64,000 bases of DNA, taken from positions 1 through 64,000 of IMG/VR virus record IMGVR_UViG_3300025071_000006; one strand, 5' to 3'. The position numbers and the translations under genes were made by a program. Within the stretch, counting starts at the first letter, position 1; each line of letters starts with the position of its first letter. A model generated the notes under the pieces. That model searched no databases and was not told the origin of the DNA. It was given only the letters and a program-made list of their open reading frames with translations. Below are positions 47,582 through 56,804 of this stretch, in pieces. This DNA comes from a virus.

Positions 47582-48721
47582 ATGAGTACATTCGCGTTAA
47601 CCACGTTATTCGTGGTGCCAGTAGGTCAGACAGCTCTGCCTAGCACTGGTTCGACTCAAGACCTTACAAAAGGTCAAGTAGGATTTTACAAAAGTGATTA
47701 TGCTTTAGCAACTGCTGCTAACATAGCTGCTTCTCCGTATTTCTACGTAGCACAAGGTAGAGAAAACACCTACCTACAAGGATCTAAAAGATCTGACAAA
47801 ATTAAAGGCTGCCCATCTGGGTCAGGTTGTAACTCTAACGTAACTGAGTGGTATAAAGCTTCTGGGTGTTCCCAAGCTGCTAACCAGATTACTGACGTTA
47901 CAGACTTTAAAGTACAATGTGGTGAGATAGTCACATTGACATTACGTGCTTTTTCTTCTTACATTAATACTTTATACTTCAACGGATTTACACGTTCAGT
48001 AACTGTTAACGCTCCATGTTGTGAGTGTGGTGGTGATGTGTGTACTGATGTAGATGTTAATGCATTAATCAATTCACTTATCGTTAAGTTAGAGCAATCT
48101 GCTCCTGGCGATAATCCAGACAACGTATCTTTCAAAAGTTTCTTTACATTTGAAAACGTTGGTGGAACAAAATTAAGAATACACGGTAAGCCATTAACTA
48201 AATATGGACAACCTTGTGATGTTGCTGCATTCCCATTTGAATATGACAGAATGTATTTCAACGCATTTATTTATGATGGACCAGCTACAACTGCTGACTT
48301 TATCGTTGCTGATGCTTGTGACATTGTTGCTAAAGCAACTATAATCCAAAATGCTACTTATCCTTCTGGATTAGCTGCTGAATGGAAACAAGCAGAAATT
48401 AATTACTATAGCTACCAAGCTGGGTATTTAAAATCTCTATACAGAATGGGAGGATACAATGAGAACTTTGAGTCTTATGTAACTGACGGAGTTGTATATG
48501 ATAGCTACTATATCAGATTCAATGAATATGATAGAGGTGCATATCAATGGGGTGATTTTATCCATCAAGACTCTATCGTAATGATAGCCGTACCTAATTC
48601 TGACACTGATGGTGGAAGTGGTATTGCTGCTGACGTAGAAGCTGTTTTAGTTGCTGCTCTTGGTGCTGTTGTTGATAATAATACTTGTATTACAACTACA
48701 ACTACTACAACTGCTGCATAA
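47582..48721 (+). CDS. Large beta-rich virion protein ending in a bare poly-Thr tail
   Basis: 379 residues. An N-terminal strand-rich part with TTLFVVPVGQTALPSTG leads to a Cys-rich middle (CCECGGDVCTD) and beta-rich body. The end is CITTTTTTTAA and stop. That is exactly the linker that in the gene at 3135 joins to a further 85-residue module, so the C-terminal module may have been lost here. It is followed by a strong terminator. It could be a major decoration or tail protein; size and position also suit an auxiliary capsid or head-fibre protein. Confidence 0.55.
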   Translation: MSTFALTTLFVVPVGQTALPSTGSTQDLTKGQVGFYKSDYALATAANIAASPYFYVAQGRENTYLQGSKRSDKIKGCPSGSGCNSNVTEWYKASGCSQAANQITDVTDFKVQCGEIVTLTLRAFSSYINTLYFNGFTRSVTVNAPCCECGGDVCTDVDVNALINSLIVKLEQSAPGDNPDNVSFKSFFTFENVGGTKLRIHGKPLTKYGQPCDVAAFPFEYDRMYFNAFIYDGPATTADFIVADACDIVAKATIIQNATYPSGLAAEWKQAEINYYSYQAGYLKSLYRMGGYNENFESYVTDGVVYDSYYIRFNEYDRGAYQWGDFIHQDSIVMIAVPNSDTDGGSGIAADVEAVLVAALGAVVDNNTCITTTTTTTAA

Positions 48722-48757
48722 GGAAGAAACTACCTAATACAATACTAACCTAATCTA

Positions 48758-48804
48758 ATACCAGAGAGGCGAGGATAACGCTCAATCCTCTGGTATTTTT
48801 TTTT
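48758..48804 (+). terminator. Strong rho-independent terminator 12 bases before the next gene
   Basis: ATACCAGAG (48758-48766) pairs with CTCTGGTAT (48788-48796), nine pairs, with a 21-base loop, then nine T. The next ATG is at 48816, leaving no space for a promoter. Downstream genes must be reached by read-through, so the element probably sets the ratio between proteins before and after it. Confidence 0.8.
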
Positions 48805-48815
48805 AAATAAAACTT

Positions 48816-49382
48816 ATGGCAGCCAATTTTCAGTTAGATCTTATTGTCCCTCCTAGTTATAGTGTAAAATTACTTGCTGTTACAGATGCGTCTATCTATC
48901 CAGATAACCCACCTATTGTATCATCACCAAGTATTGAAATTCAGGTTCCAGGATTTGGAACCAAGATATTACCTTTTGTACCTTTAGAGACAAACATTTT
49001 TGCATCAGATACCTTAGGTATTACTGAAGCTGGATGTAAGCAGGATCTTCCGGATGGTATTTACCATTTGAAGTATTCTGTAGCACCTGCATATCTAAAT
49101 TATGTTGAGAAAACAATTATGCGTATAGACAAACTTCAAGAGAAGTTTGATTCTGCATTTTTAAAACTTAACATGATGGAATGTGCAAGTGAATTAAAAA
49201 CACAATCAAATATTACATTAAATACAATTAACTTCTTTATTCAGGGTTCTTTAGCAGCTGCTAATAACTGTGCTGAAAAAGAAGCATTAAAATTATACAG
49301 TCAAGCTGGTAACATGCTTGATACATTTATAAAATCAAACTGTGGTTGTACAGGAAACAATTACAGAGTAAACTTCATTTAA
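48816..49382 (+). CDS. Tail or neck structural protein
   Basis: 188 residues. The N-terminal half is a beta domain (FQLDLIVPPSYSVKLLAVTD; SSPSIEIQVPGFGTKILPFV), the second half helical with conserved Cys (MMECASELKTQ, ANNCAEKEALKLYSQAG, CGCTG). Helical Cys-containing second halves of this kind recur in phage structural proteins of Bacteroidota. The role is not settled. Confidence 0.5.
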   Translation: MAANFQLDLIVPPSYSVKLLAVTDASIYPDNPPIVSSPSIEIQVPGFGTKILPFVPLETNIFASDTLGITEAGCKQDLPDGIYHLKYSVAPAYLNYVEKTIMRIDKLQEKFDSAFLKLNMMECASELKTQSNITLNTINFFIQGSLAAANNCAEKEALKLYSQAGNMLDTFIKSNCGCTGNNYRVNFI

Positions 49383-49383
49383 T

Positions 49384-49494
49384 ATGGCACAGTGTGCAGG
49401 ATGTGGAGCTCAGGTGGGATGTAGCTGTAGACTAAATAATGGTCTATGTGGAGCCTGTCAAGCGAAGTTAAAAGAAAATCAAGGTAAAAAGTAA
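49384..49494 (+). CDS. 36-residue Cys-rich miniprotein
   Basis: Starts one base after the previous stop and ends seven bases before the next ATG. CAGCGAQVGCSCRLNNGLCG holds CxxC, CxC and one Cys, with another CxxC completed by the next Cys; together they could bind one or two zinc ions. Lys-rich tail. Function unknown. Confidence 0.55.
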   Translation: MAQCAGCGAQVGCSCRLNNGLCGACQAKLKENQGKK

Positions 49495-49501
49495 GATATA
49501 T

Positions 49502-52500
49502 ATGTTATCACCAAGATTAACCAATTGCAAAGGATGTGCAGACATTCCTGATTTACTTAGAAGAATAGACTGTAAATTAGCAGAGCTAGGGAACAACTTA
49601 TACAATAATGTTGTATTTATGTTGAATAAACCTATAGCGGTTACTGATATATCACAACTTTTAGTATACAAACGTGTACTGATGTTTAGATATTGTGATA
49701 CACATTATGCAACAAGATGCCCAGAGATAAGTACAGAGGATATTGCTAGTAAAGTTATTCGTCTTACTACTGGTTGTGTTTCATTATGTAATGAACCAAC
49801 TGTGTGTGAGATAACTACACGTGCTATTAAACCATCTCCTAATCCTACAACTACTACTACTAGTACATCTAGTACAAGTACAACTTCTACAACTTCTACA
49901 AGTAGTACAACAACAAGTACAACAACACTTAACTGTAACTTTACTGGTGTAATTGATTGTAGTATTACAACAACAACCACTACTACACCTGCCCCTACTA
50001 CAACTACTACATCAACTTATTTCCCAGATCCATTTGGTGTACCATGTCTATGGTCTACTAATGGAGGCAATCCAGGAAATCTAGCTGTATACAGCTTTGA
50101 TACTAATACAGCTACTACAGTATTAGTTCCTAACGACTTTAATGAGACAGTGGGTATTGAAAGACCTATTTGTGCTACAGAAGATAAACTATGGTTAGTT
50201 AGTATAGTTGATCAAAATCCTCTTGATAATGATACAAGTGATAAGGTATATATTAGAGAGTGGGATATAGATGGAACTACACCAAATGCCCCTACATTAA
50301 CTTACGTAAGAGAGATAACAGTTAACACAGGAACATACAGTGGATATAATCTTGGAGGAACTTCTGTACAGGCCATGGCTGCAAAAGATAATGATACACT
50401 TATTATTGGAACAGGTAATGAATATGGATCAATACCAGCAGGTACTGGTGGAGTTGGTAACATGTATGCTCTTGAATTCAGCATTGCTGCGTCAGGAGAT
50501 ATTACAGTTACAGGAAATGATATATCTGCTGAATGGGTAGCTGCTTCAGGGACCAATGCAGGTAAAATGAGTAATCTTACTTATACAAATTCAGGGCAAC
50601 TTGTATTAGGATATAGAATAGATCTTAATCCTGATGGATCTGGACTTGGAAATATAGTAGGTAATTGGTTAAAAGTATTTCCTGCAACTCCTGCTGATCC
50701 TGCATTTAGTATAAATGATACAGCCATTCCATGGATTAAACTTCAAGACAATGGATATCCAGAATTTACAGCAAGTTATAATGGATCCAAAGATGCACCT
50801 TTCTGGGGTATAAATGGATTAGCACAATTATCACATGCAGAAACTTTAGCGGTGTATACTCTAAATCAATTACCTTCCTATTCATTATCATTGACTACTA
50901 ATGTGATTAGTTCAAATGATTGGTTAAGTTCAGCTACACACTGTTCTAATATTGAATTTAAAATAAATGATACCCCTGATTGTGGCCTTACTTATTTACC
51001 TGCATTACTTGATACTGAGGGTAATTATTTAGGACCCCAGACATTTGAGTACTTTGGAATGACATGTACAGCAAGCTTATCTGAAAATCTAGATGCCTGG
51101 TATATGGGAACAACTCCTAGTGGCTTCTTAGGATGTAGTGGACTTGTTAAACCATCATCTGAAGGAGTTAGTGTAACTCGAATAGTACAAGGTAATAACT
51201 TTAGTGTTACAATTGATTTCCCTCAATTAGTTAATAATATTCCAATTAGAGCTGGTGTTTTAAATAGTAATGCAGGTGGTACAAGTGGTGATGTATATTA
51301 TGTTAGCACTAATACAGGTGACCCTGTACTTTCTATAAATCAAGGATGTTATCTTCAAGTTGATGATAATAAATTATGGGGTGGAGTACAAAATCCTAAT
51401 CTTCCTAATGAAAACCCTATATATAATCCAGGATATGGAGAGGTTAAAGTTACTACTCCTTCCGACTTTACATCTATGACTATATATGGTAATGCACCAA
51501 CTGGTGGACCATTGTTTTTAGGATGTCGTCCTTTAAATTGCGATAATATGGTATACGTAAGATTTGGAGGATTGACTTGTTCTGATCCTGAAGAAGCAGG
51601 ACGTTGTGTAGCTCCACCAAATGTTCCAGTAGCACAGACTTCTTATCAACCAATTAAGGTATGGAATAAAACGACAGGTGTAATTACAGAAGTAGGACCT
51701 CCACCAGGTGAAGGTTTTGCTTCTGGCGATATTGGTATGTCTAATAATATAATTGTAGTATCAGCTAACTTTAACTATCAAAATGCAGCAGCACCTCCTA
51801 CAGATCAGTGTTTTATAAAATATACTTATGATAGTGTAGCTGAGGTTCCTACCAATTTAGAATGGGATGGGGTGAGATATGTATTACCTCCTGTCTGGGA
51901 CCAGTTCAATAACGGTTTTATTCCAAACATTGAAGTAATAAATGATAACACAATAGGTTTAACTGTAAGTACAACAAGTGGTGGTTTTGATCCTTTATAT
52001 GATACTAGATTTCTAGAGTGTACATTCCCTCAAACTGGTACAGAAATGATTACTGTAGAAAAGTTTGCACTTGCTGGAGCAGGTGTTAACAATGCTGGTA
52101 ATGCAGGAGATTTACTAATTACATATAAAGAAGATGGTGTAACACCAAATAAAGTAATAGTTTTAGGAACTGTAGATCCCTACGTTGATAATAATTTTAT
52201 AACTGCTCATCTTGCAGTTCAACAATATGATTATGAAACAGGAGCTTTAGAGGTAACTACAAGAGCTGAAGACTTTGGGGTTGATCCTATAGGTGGAGCA
52301 GCTATTGCTCTATTTGACGGAAAACTTTATGTAGGTGGTAGTAGATGGGCTACAATAGATCTAGAGTCTCCATATGGATGGACTGAATTAGTGCCTAATG
52401 CTCCTGGTACACCTGATCCAGCTGGTGGAGCAAGTCAAATACCTGGATGTAGAATAAGTAATGGGTTTATTATAGATCCTAATGTAACAACTACTACAAC

Positions 52501-52597
52501 TACAACAGATCCTAATACAACAACAACCACCACTACAGTACCACCTGGTGTAAGAACTATATTTACTAGATTTGGAATTAATAATAATCCAACATAA
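49502..52597 (+). CDS. Large fibre/propeller-like virion protein with Thr-rich linkers
   Basis: 1031 residues. Residues 1-110 are an attachment domain (LLRRIDCKLAELGNNLYNNV). A Thr/Ser linker follows (about 115-180). The body to about 1000 consists of repeated beta blades (LAVYSFDTNTATTVLVPN; TLTYVREITVNTGTY; GKLYVGGSRWATIDL) in beta-propeller style, interrupted near residues 500-720 by another beta domain. A second Thr linker (VTTTTTTDPNTTTTTTT) lies near the C-terminus. A receptor-binding or host-surface interaction protein is likely. Confidence 0.65.
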   Translation: MLSPRLTNCKGCADIPDLLRRIDCKLAELGNNLYNNVVFMLNKPIAVTDISQLLVYKRVLMFRYCDTHYATRCPEISTEDIASKVIRLTTGCVSLCNEPTVCEITTRAIKPSPNPTTTTTSTSSTSTTSTTSTSSTTTSTTTLNCNFTGVIDCSITTTTTTTPAPTTTTTSTYFPDPFGVPCLWSTNGGNPGNLAVYSFDTNTATTVLVPNDFNETVGIERPICATEDKLWLVSIVDQNPLDNDTSDKVYIREWDIDGTTPNAPTLTYVREITVNTGTYSGYNLGGTSVQAMAAKDNDTLIIGTGNEYGSIPAGTGGVGNMYALEFSIAASGDITVTGNDISAEWVAASGTNAGKMSNLTYTNSGQLVLGYRIDLNPDGSGLGNIVGNWLKVFPATPADPAFSINDTAIPWIKLQDNGYPEFTASYNGSKDAPFWGINGLAQLSHAETLAVYTLNQLPSYSLSLTTNVISSNDWLSSATHCSNIEFKINDTPDCGLTYLPALLDTEGNYLGPQTFEYFGMTCTASLSENLDAWYMGTTPSGFLGCSGLVKPSSEGVSVTRIVQGNNFSVTIDFPQLVNNIPIRAGVLNSNAGGTSGDVYYVSTNTGDPVLSINQGCYLQVDDNKLWGGVQNPNLPNENPIYNPGYGEVKVTTPSDFTSMTIYGNAPTGGPLFLGCRPLNCDNMVYVRFGGLTCSDPEEAGRCVAPPNVPVAQTSYQPIKVWNKTTGVITEVGPPPGEGFASGDIGMSNNIIVVSANFNYQNAAAPPTDQCFIKYTYDSVAEVPTNLEWDGVRYVLPPVWDQFNNGFIPNIEVINDNTIGLTVSTTSGGFDPLYDTRFLECTFPQTGTEMITVEKFALAGAGVNNAGNAGDLLITYKEDGVTPNKVIVLGTVDPYVDNNFITAHLAVQQYDYETGALEVTTRAEDFGVDPIGGAAIALFDGKLYVGGSRWATIDLESPYGWTELVPNAPGTPDPAGGASQIPGCRISNGFIIDPNVTTTTTTTDPNTTTTTTTVPPGVRTIFTRFGINNNPT

Positions 52598-52599
52598 TT

Positions 52600-53931
52600 A
52601 TGGAAGCAACTCAAGACATACATAATAAGATTTTAGAACTACACAAACAGTATCCTCATGCTACTGGTATTGGATGGGGCAAGAAGATTGTAGATGGAGT
52701 AGATACTGGAGAATTTGCTTTTCAAATAGCAGTTAAAAAAAAGAAACCACTTTCTGAAGTCTTAGCAAATGAACTAATCAGTTCTGAGGTTGATCTAAAT
52801 GGTGTAAAAATAAAAACTGATATAATAGAAATAGCTATAAATCAACGCATGACTTGTAGTCAGACTTGTGGTAATATAAATGCTGGTCCAAACAATGCCG
52901 CAAATAGAGCGTACACAAGACCTTTAAAAGGTGGAATAGCTGTATCAAGTAGAAACAATGATTCAACTGTAGGAACCCTAGGAGGTTTTGTAATACACAG
53001 TGATACTAATGGTGTGGTTGGTTTAACAAACAATCATGTTTCAATCAATGATGCTTTCTTTACATCCGATAGAGATATTAATGGTCCTTATTTAAATGAC
53101 TCATATGCAGTAAATAGAGTTTACAATAATGTACAAGGTCCTAACACCCCTACGTCTAATAACTTTGGAATAAGTTTAAGATATGTTCCTATACACTCGA
53201 TTGCTTCAGGACAAGTAAATCAAGTAGATGCTGCAATATGTTCAGTAGCACAGGAAGACTTCTCAACAACTGCCTCTTGGTTACAAGTAGGACTAGAATT
53301 AATAATGGGATCAGACGCTCCACCTTTTGCTAGTACATCTGAGTTAGATAATATATTAGCTACTAATCCTCCTTTATATACAGCTGGAAGAACAACTGGA
53401 CCAAAAGGATTAGAACCTGATTGTCCTCTTAGAGTGAGTGCAAGTCCTCAGCTTGTAACTCCAATAAGTTATCAAATGCAAAATCCTACACAAGCTGATT
53501 TATCTCTAGGTAATCAGAGTCCTTATGCTGTAGCATGTACATTTACAAGATCTATCCAATTTGTAAAACCAGCACAAGAAACTCCTAACGCTCAAACTCC
53601 AGGATGTCCAAATCCTATATATAGTGGTGATTCCGGATCTATGTTATTAGCAGATTTTAACGGAACTATTAAAATAGTAGGACTGTGTTATGCTGGTGCT
53701 GGTAATCCTGTAGAATATGGTCTGGCATGTAGAATAGATGACATTGCAGCTCAGTTAGGAATAGAACAATATGTAACTCAAGGTGGAGTAGGAAGTGAAA
53801 TAATGATAGATCCTGATAGTGTCCAATATAAAACTGTAGAAGGAACAAGTGATCAAAAAACAATAACATGCGATAATTTAGAATACTGGCAAACAGGATT
53901 TACAGATACATTACAAAATAATTGTCCATAA
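52600..53931 (+). CDS. Chymotrypsin-like serine protease in the tail module
   Basis: 443 residues. The trypsin-type scaffold is seen as LGGFVIHSDTNGVVGLTNNH with catalytic His146, a VDAAICSV strand later as candidate Asp, and YSGDSGSMLL with Ser345 (GDSGS). The N-terminal 75 residues (HATGIGWGKKIVDGVD; AFQIAVKKKKPLSEV) are a separate small domain common in such phage and bacterial S1-like proteins. It lies between the fibre-like and collar genes. It may mature tail proteins or digest host surface layers during entry. Confidence 0.75.
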   Translation: MEATQDIHNKILELHKQYPHATGIGWGKKIVDGVDTGEFAFQIAVKKKKPLSEVLANELISSEVDLNGVKIKTDIIEIAINQRMTCSQTCGNINAGPNNAANRAYTRPLKGGIAVSSRNNDSTVGTLGGFVIHSDTNGVVGLTNNHVSINDAFFTSDRDINGPYLNDSYAVNRVYNNVQGPNTPTSNNFGISLRYVPIHSIASGQVNQVDAAICSVAQEDFSTTASWLQVGLELIMGSDAPPFASTSELDNILATNPPLYTAGRTTGPKGLEPDCPLRVSASPQLVTPISYQMQNPTQADLSLGNQSPYAVACTFTRSIQFVKPAQETPNAQTPGCPNPIYSGDSGSMLLADFNGTIKIVGLCYAGAGNPVEYGLACRIDDIAAQLGIEQYVTQGGVGSEIMIDPDSVQYKTVEGTSDQKTITCDNLEYWQTGFTDTLQNNCP

Positions 53932-53955
53932 ACAAACAAATAAAATAATAAAATT

Positions 53956-55092
53956 ATGTCAACACAAAATTGCTCAAATTGTTACAACGGCTGTACTGAA
54001 ATTACTTCAGACAAGTGCGTTAAATATACAGGAGTAGATGTTCCTATACTAGGAATAAAAACTGGAGACTCTCTATCTTTTGTAGAGCAAGCTCTTATTA
54101 CCTTTTTAGGTTCTACTTTAGATGGCACAGGTATACAACCTGTAGTTCCTGCATCAGATATATGTCCTATAGTAGATGCTAATCTAGATAATTGTAATCC
54201 TCTATCTTTAAATAATTATCTTGTAGGTATTATCAAAACTATTTGTGATTTAAACATACAGATAGAAGCTATAGAAGTTTCTAATCCTAGTACAGTTTAC
54301 AATGTAGGATGTGTAGAAAATGTTCAAAATACATCTAGCACATCAGAGGTACTACAACAAACCATAGTAAAGTTATGTGAAGTTGAGCAATCACTGAATA
54401 CTTTTATTACTGATGTTACAAATAACTACGTACAGATTGTTGACATAAATACATATATAGAGAACTATTTAAATACTAATCCTCAACAACAGTTGCTGAA
54501 TAGTAGAATGGTTCCATTTTCTTCTCAGCCTTATTTTGGATCATTATCACCATTTGATGCATCTGGTGCTGGCATAGGGATATGGGATAGAATATTCTTA
54601 TGTAACGGAAATAATGGAACACCAGATCTTAGAGGTAGAGTTCCAGTAGGAGCTACTGATATGCCAGGTCAATCTATGGATAGTGCTGTCGATCCAGGAA
54701 ATAGTGGAAACCCTACATATAACCTAACTAGTTTAGTAGGAACAAATCAAGTTGTATTAACAACAGCAGAAATTCCTTCTCATACCCATATAGGAACAGT
54801 AAGTGCTCCTAGTCCAGAAACTCACACACATCAAATGTTAGTTAAACCAGGTGTAATGGGACAAGGTGGAGCTACTGTTTACCCTGATTATTCTAATCCA
54901 GGAGGAGAGAGGAGAGGTGAGAGAAGAACAATGGATTCTGGTGTTTCTGGTGTTGGTAGTTATGATGCAGCATATACAGAATTAGAAGGAAACCATACAC
55001 ACACTGTTACTATTGATGTAACTGGTGGAGGCTTAGGTCACAATAACTATCAACCTGGAATGGGAGCATATTATATAATTTACATACCTTAA
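53956..55092 (+). CDS. Tail-collar (MDP-type) protein
   Basis: 378 residues. The N-terminal 170 are helical and beta with Cys (NCSNCYNGCTEI) and serve as attachment stalk. From about residue 200 the tail-collar domain begins: IFLCNGNNGTPDLRGRVPVG, then AEIPSHTHIG, a second ETHTHQ, a third NHTHTV, and NYQPGMGAYYIIYIP at the end. These match microcystin-dependent/collar proteins that form trimeric receptor-binding tips. Probably the adsorption tip of a short fibre. Confidence 0.8.
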   Translation: MSTQNCSNCYNGCTEITSDKCVKYTGVDVPILGIKTGDSLSFVEQALITFLGSTLDGTGIQPVVPASDICPIVDANLDNCNPLSLNNYLVGIIKTICDLNIQIEAIEVSNPSTVYNVGCVENVQNTSSTSEVLQQTIVKLCEVEQSLNTFITDVTNNYVQIVDINTYIENYLNTNPQQQLLNSRMVPFSSQPYFGSLSPFDASGAGIGIWDRIFLCNGNNGTPDLRGRVPVGATDMPGQSMDSAVDPGNSGNPTYNLTSLVGTNQVVLTTAEIPSHTHIGTVSAPSPETHTHQMLVKPGVMGQGGATVYPDYSNPGGERRGERRTMDSGVSGVGSYDAAYTELEGNHTHTVTIDVTGGGLGHNNYQPGMGAYYIIYIP

Positions 55093-55103
55093 TACTAAAA
55101 ACT

Positions 55104-55415
55104 ATGGCATACTTAGCTACAAATCCTTGTTGTACCGATATAACATTAAACTCTACTTGTGGATGCTCAAGCACTACAACTGCTGACCCATGTAATACTG
55201 CAGTACACTATTCAAAATCTATTATATATAATGGACCCACATTACCTTGTTCAAATGTAGAGCCTTGTGACGATTTAAACGTTGCTTTGTCTAAAATTGA
55301 TGAACTTCTTTGTATATTGAAGACTCAACAAGTAACCAATACATCAGATATTGCTACTATTAAAGAACAAGTTATACTGATAAATCAAACATTAAATACC
55401 TGTTGTGCATCATAA
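55104..55415 (+). CDS. Small Cys-rich virion protein with coiled coil
   Basis: 103 residues. The N-terminal half is Cys-rich (NPCCTDITLNSTCGCSSTTT) and leads to CDDLNVALSKIDELLCILKT, a heptad coiled coil that ends in CCAS. It resembles the stalk part of the collar protein and could be a trimerising connector. Overlaps the next gene by one base (TAATG). Confidence 0.55.
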   Translation: MAYLATNPCCTDITLNSTCGCSSTTTADPCNTAVHYSKSIIYNGPTLPCSNVEPCDDLNVALSKIDELLCILKTQQVTNTSDIATIKEQVILINQTLNTCCAS

Positions 55416-55660
55416 TGGAAGCATTTATAAAACTAACTACTGCAGGAAATAACACTGGACCTTTCAATCTGTTCTCAGATATAGATGGGTTCACTACTGC
55501 TTTTGAAACTGGAATAACTAAAACTCAGTTATTAGCTGGATACACAACATCAGCTGTTGCTGATTTTACCACTACAATTAGAGTGGCATCAGATTCATTA
55601 TGTGAGAATAGTTTTGATATTATATTACAGCAAACAACTACCACTACAACAACAATATAA
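55415..55660 (+). CDS. Tandem paralogue 1: GPFNLFS module with Thr tail
   Basis: 81 residues. The ATG at 55415 shares its A with the preceding stop. About 70 residues form one copy of a module with the pattern GPF-[ND]-LFS-...-F-...-AF-E-TGI-...-QLLAGY and a Cys near the end (SLCENSFDIIL). The last 12 residues are QQTTTTTTTI. Three further genes carry the same module. Surface exposure is inferred from the Thr tail. Confidence 0.6.
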   Translation: MEAFIKLTTAGNNTGPFNLFSDIDGFTTAFETGITKTQLLAGYTTSAVADFTTTIRVASDSLCENSFDIILQQTTTTTTTI

Positions 55661-55662
55661 TT

Positions 55663-56793
55663 ATGGCCTTAATAGAGATAACATTAACAATAGACGGACA
55701 AGCAGGACCATTTGATTTATTTTCAAATGTAGACAGCTTTGGATCACCTTTTGCTACACAAGTGCCTGCTGCAAGTTTAACTGCTGGTTATTCAGTAGTA
55801 GCCCCTCCAGGAACCTCTACTGTTAAAGTTTGCTCTACTGGTGTTTGTACTAACTGTATAGACATTCTTACTAACTGTCCTACAACTACCACTACAACTA
55901 GTTCTAGTACATCTACTACTACAAGTACTTCAACTTCAACATCCACAACTACTACAGAAGTTCCACCAAATAAACTTAATTGGGAACTTATAACAAATAC
56001 CCCAGGTTCTCTACTTGCTGCTGACCCTCAACTATCAAATCTAGGAATAAAAGTTAATGGAATACCAGTAGTAGATGTAGAAATTACAGGCAATGCTTCT
56101 TCACAAAGTGGAGTAATAGACATATATCCAGGTGATACTGTAAATGCTTTTTTAAGAACTGATAGAACAGGAGTATATAACTTTGTTAACAGTATTATAA
56201 AAGATGGTATATTCTATCAAGCACAAGATACATGTGACGAATGTAGTAATTTTTACCAAACAGATCTTAGCCCACAATATGTAGGAGCAGGAGTTGATGT
56301 TGATTTCTCTTTTGTAGGTGATACTATTAAAGAAGAAGTTACTACAACAACTACCACAACTATAGCAGCAACTACAACAACAACTACAAGTAGTAGTTCT
56401 TCAACCACTACAACAACTACAACATGTGATTGTTCTTTAAATGGTGCAACAGCAATTGTTACTGCAGGAACAACAACAACACAAGTTCCAGCTACAACTA
56501 CCACTACAACAACACAAGCTGGAGGAACTAGACTATTAGCTGTAAGATCTACTCTGTTTGATGTAGCTTTATCAATAGGTATTTGTGATTATGCTTTAAA
56601 TCAATTTACTTTTAAAAGTGGACAACCTGTTCCACAAATTGGAGATATTCTTTATGATCAATCAACTGGTGGTTCAACATTTAATGGAGGTAATAACTAC
56701 TGGCATTATCAAACAAGTGGAGCATCCACAACCTACACTATAAGAGTAGGAGCAACCGGAATAATTTCATATGTAGACACATGCTTTGCTTAA
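55663..56793 (+). CDS. Tandem paralogue 2: module plus Thr-linked beta domains
   Basis: 376 residues. The first 70 residues are the module (GPFDLFSNVDSFGSPFATQV). Then come a Thr/Ser linker (about 75-100), a beta domain of about 130 residues, a second linker with a Cys-bounded insert (TTTTCDCSLNG) and a last 85-residue domain ending in DTCFA. The last domain aligns with the display domains of the genes at 3135 and 4604 (IGDILYDQST versus VGDIIFNDAA). The largest of the four paralogues, probably the exposed part of a fibre or decoration. Confidence 0.6.
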   Translation: MALIEITLTIDGQAGPFDLFSNVDSFGSPFATQVPAASLTAGYSVVAPPGTSTVKVCSTGVCTNCIDILTNCPTTTTTTSSSTSTTTSTSTSTSTTTTEVPPNKLNWELITNTPGSLLAADPQLSNLGIKVNGIPVVDVEITGNASSQSGVIDIYPGDTVNAFLRTDRTGVYNFVNSIIKDGIFYQAQDTCDECSNFYQTDLSPQYVGAGVDVDFSFVGDTIKEEVTTTTTTTIAATTTTTTSSSSSTTTTTTTCDCSLNGATAIVTAGTTTTQVPATTTTTTTQAGGTRLLAVRSTLFDVALSIGICDYALNQFTFKSGQPVPQIGDILYDQSTGGSTFNGGNNYWHYQTSGASTTYTIRVGATGIISYVDTCFA

Positions 56794-56804
56794 ACTAATT
56801 ATCT

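Noticed and set aside
49705-49980. Val-rich open frame on the minus strand across the Thr linker of the fibre gene; similar ones near 52435 and 56253
   Set aside because: Poly-Thr codons ACA/ACT read as poly-Val on the other strand. These are products of the repeat and not genes.
49850-49990. Regular ACA/ACT repeats as a possible CRISPR array
   Set aside because: There are no constant repeats with unique spacers and no cas genes; the repeats are in-frame Thr codons of a structural gene.
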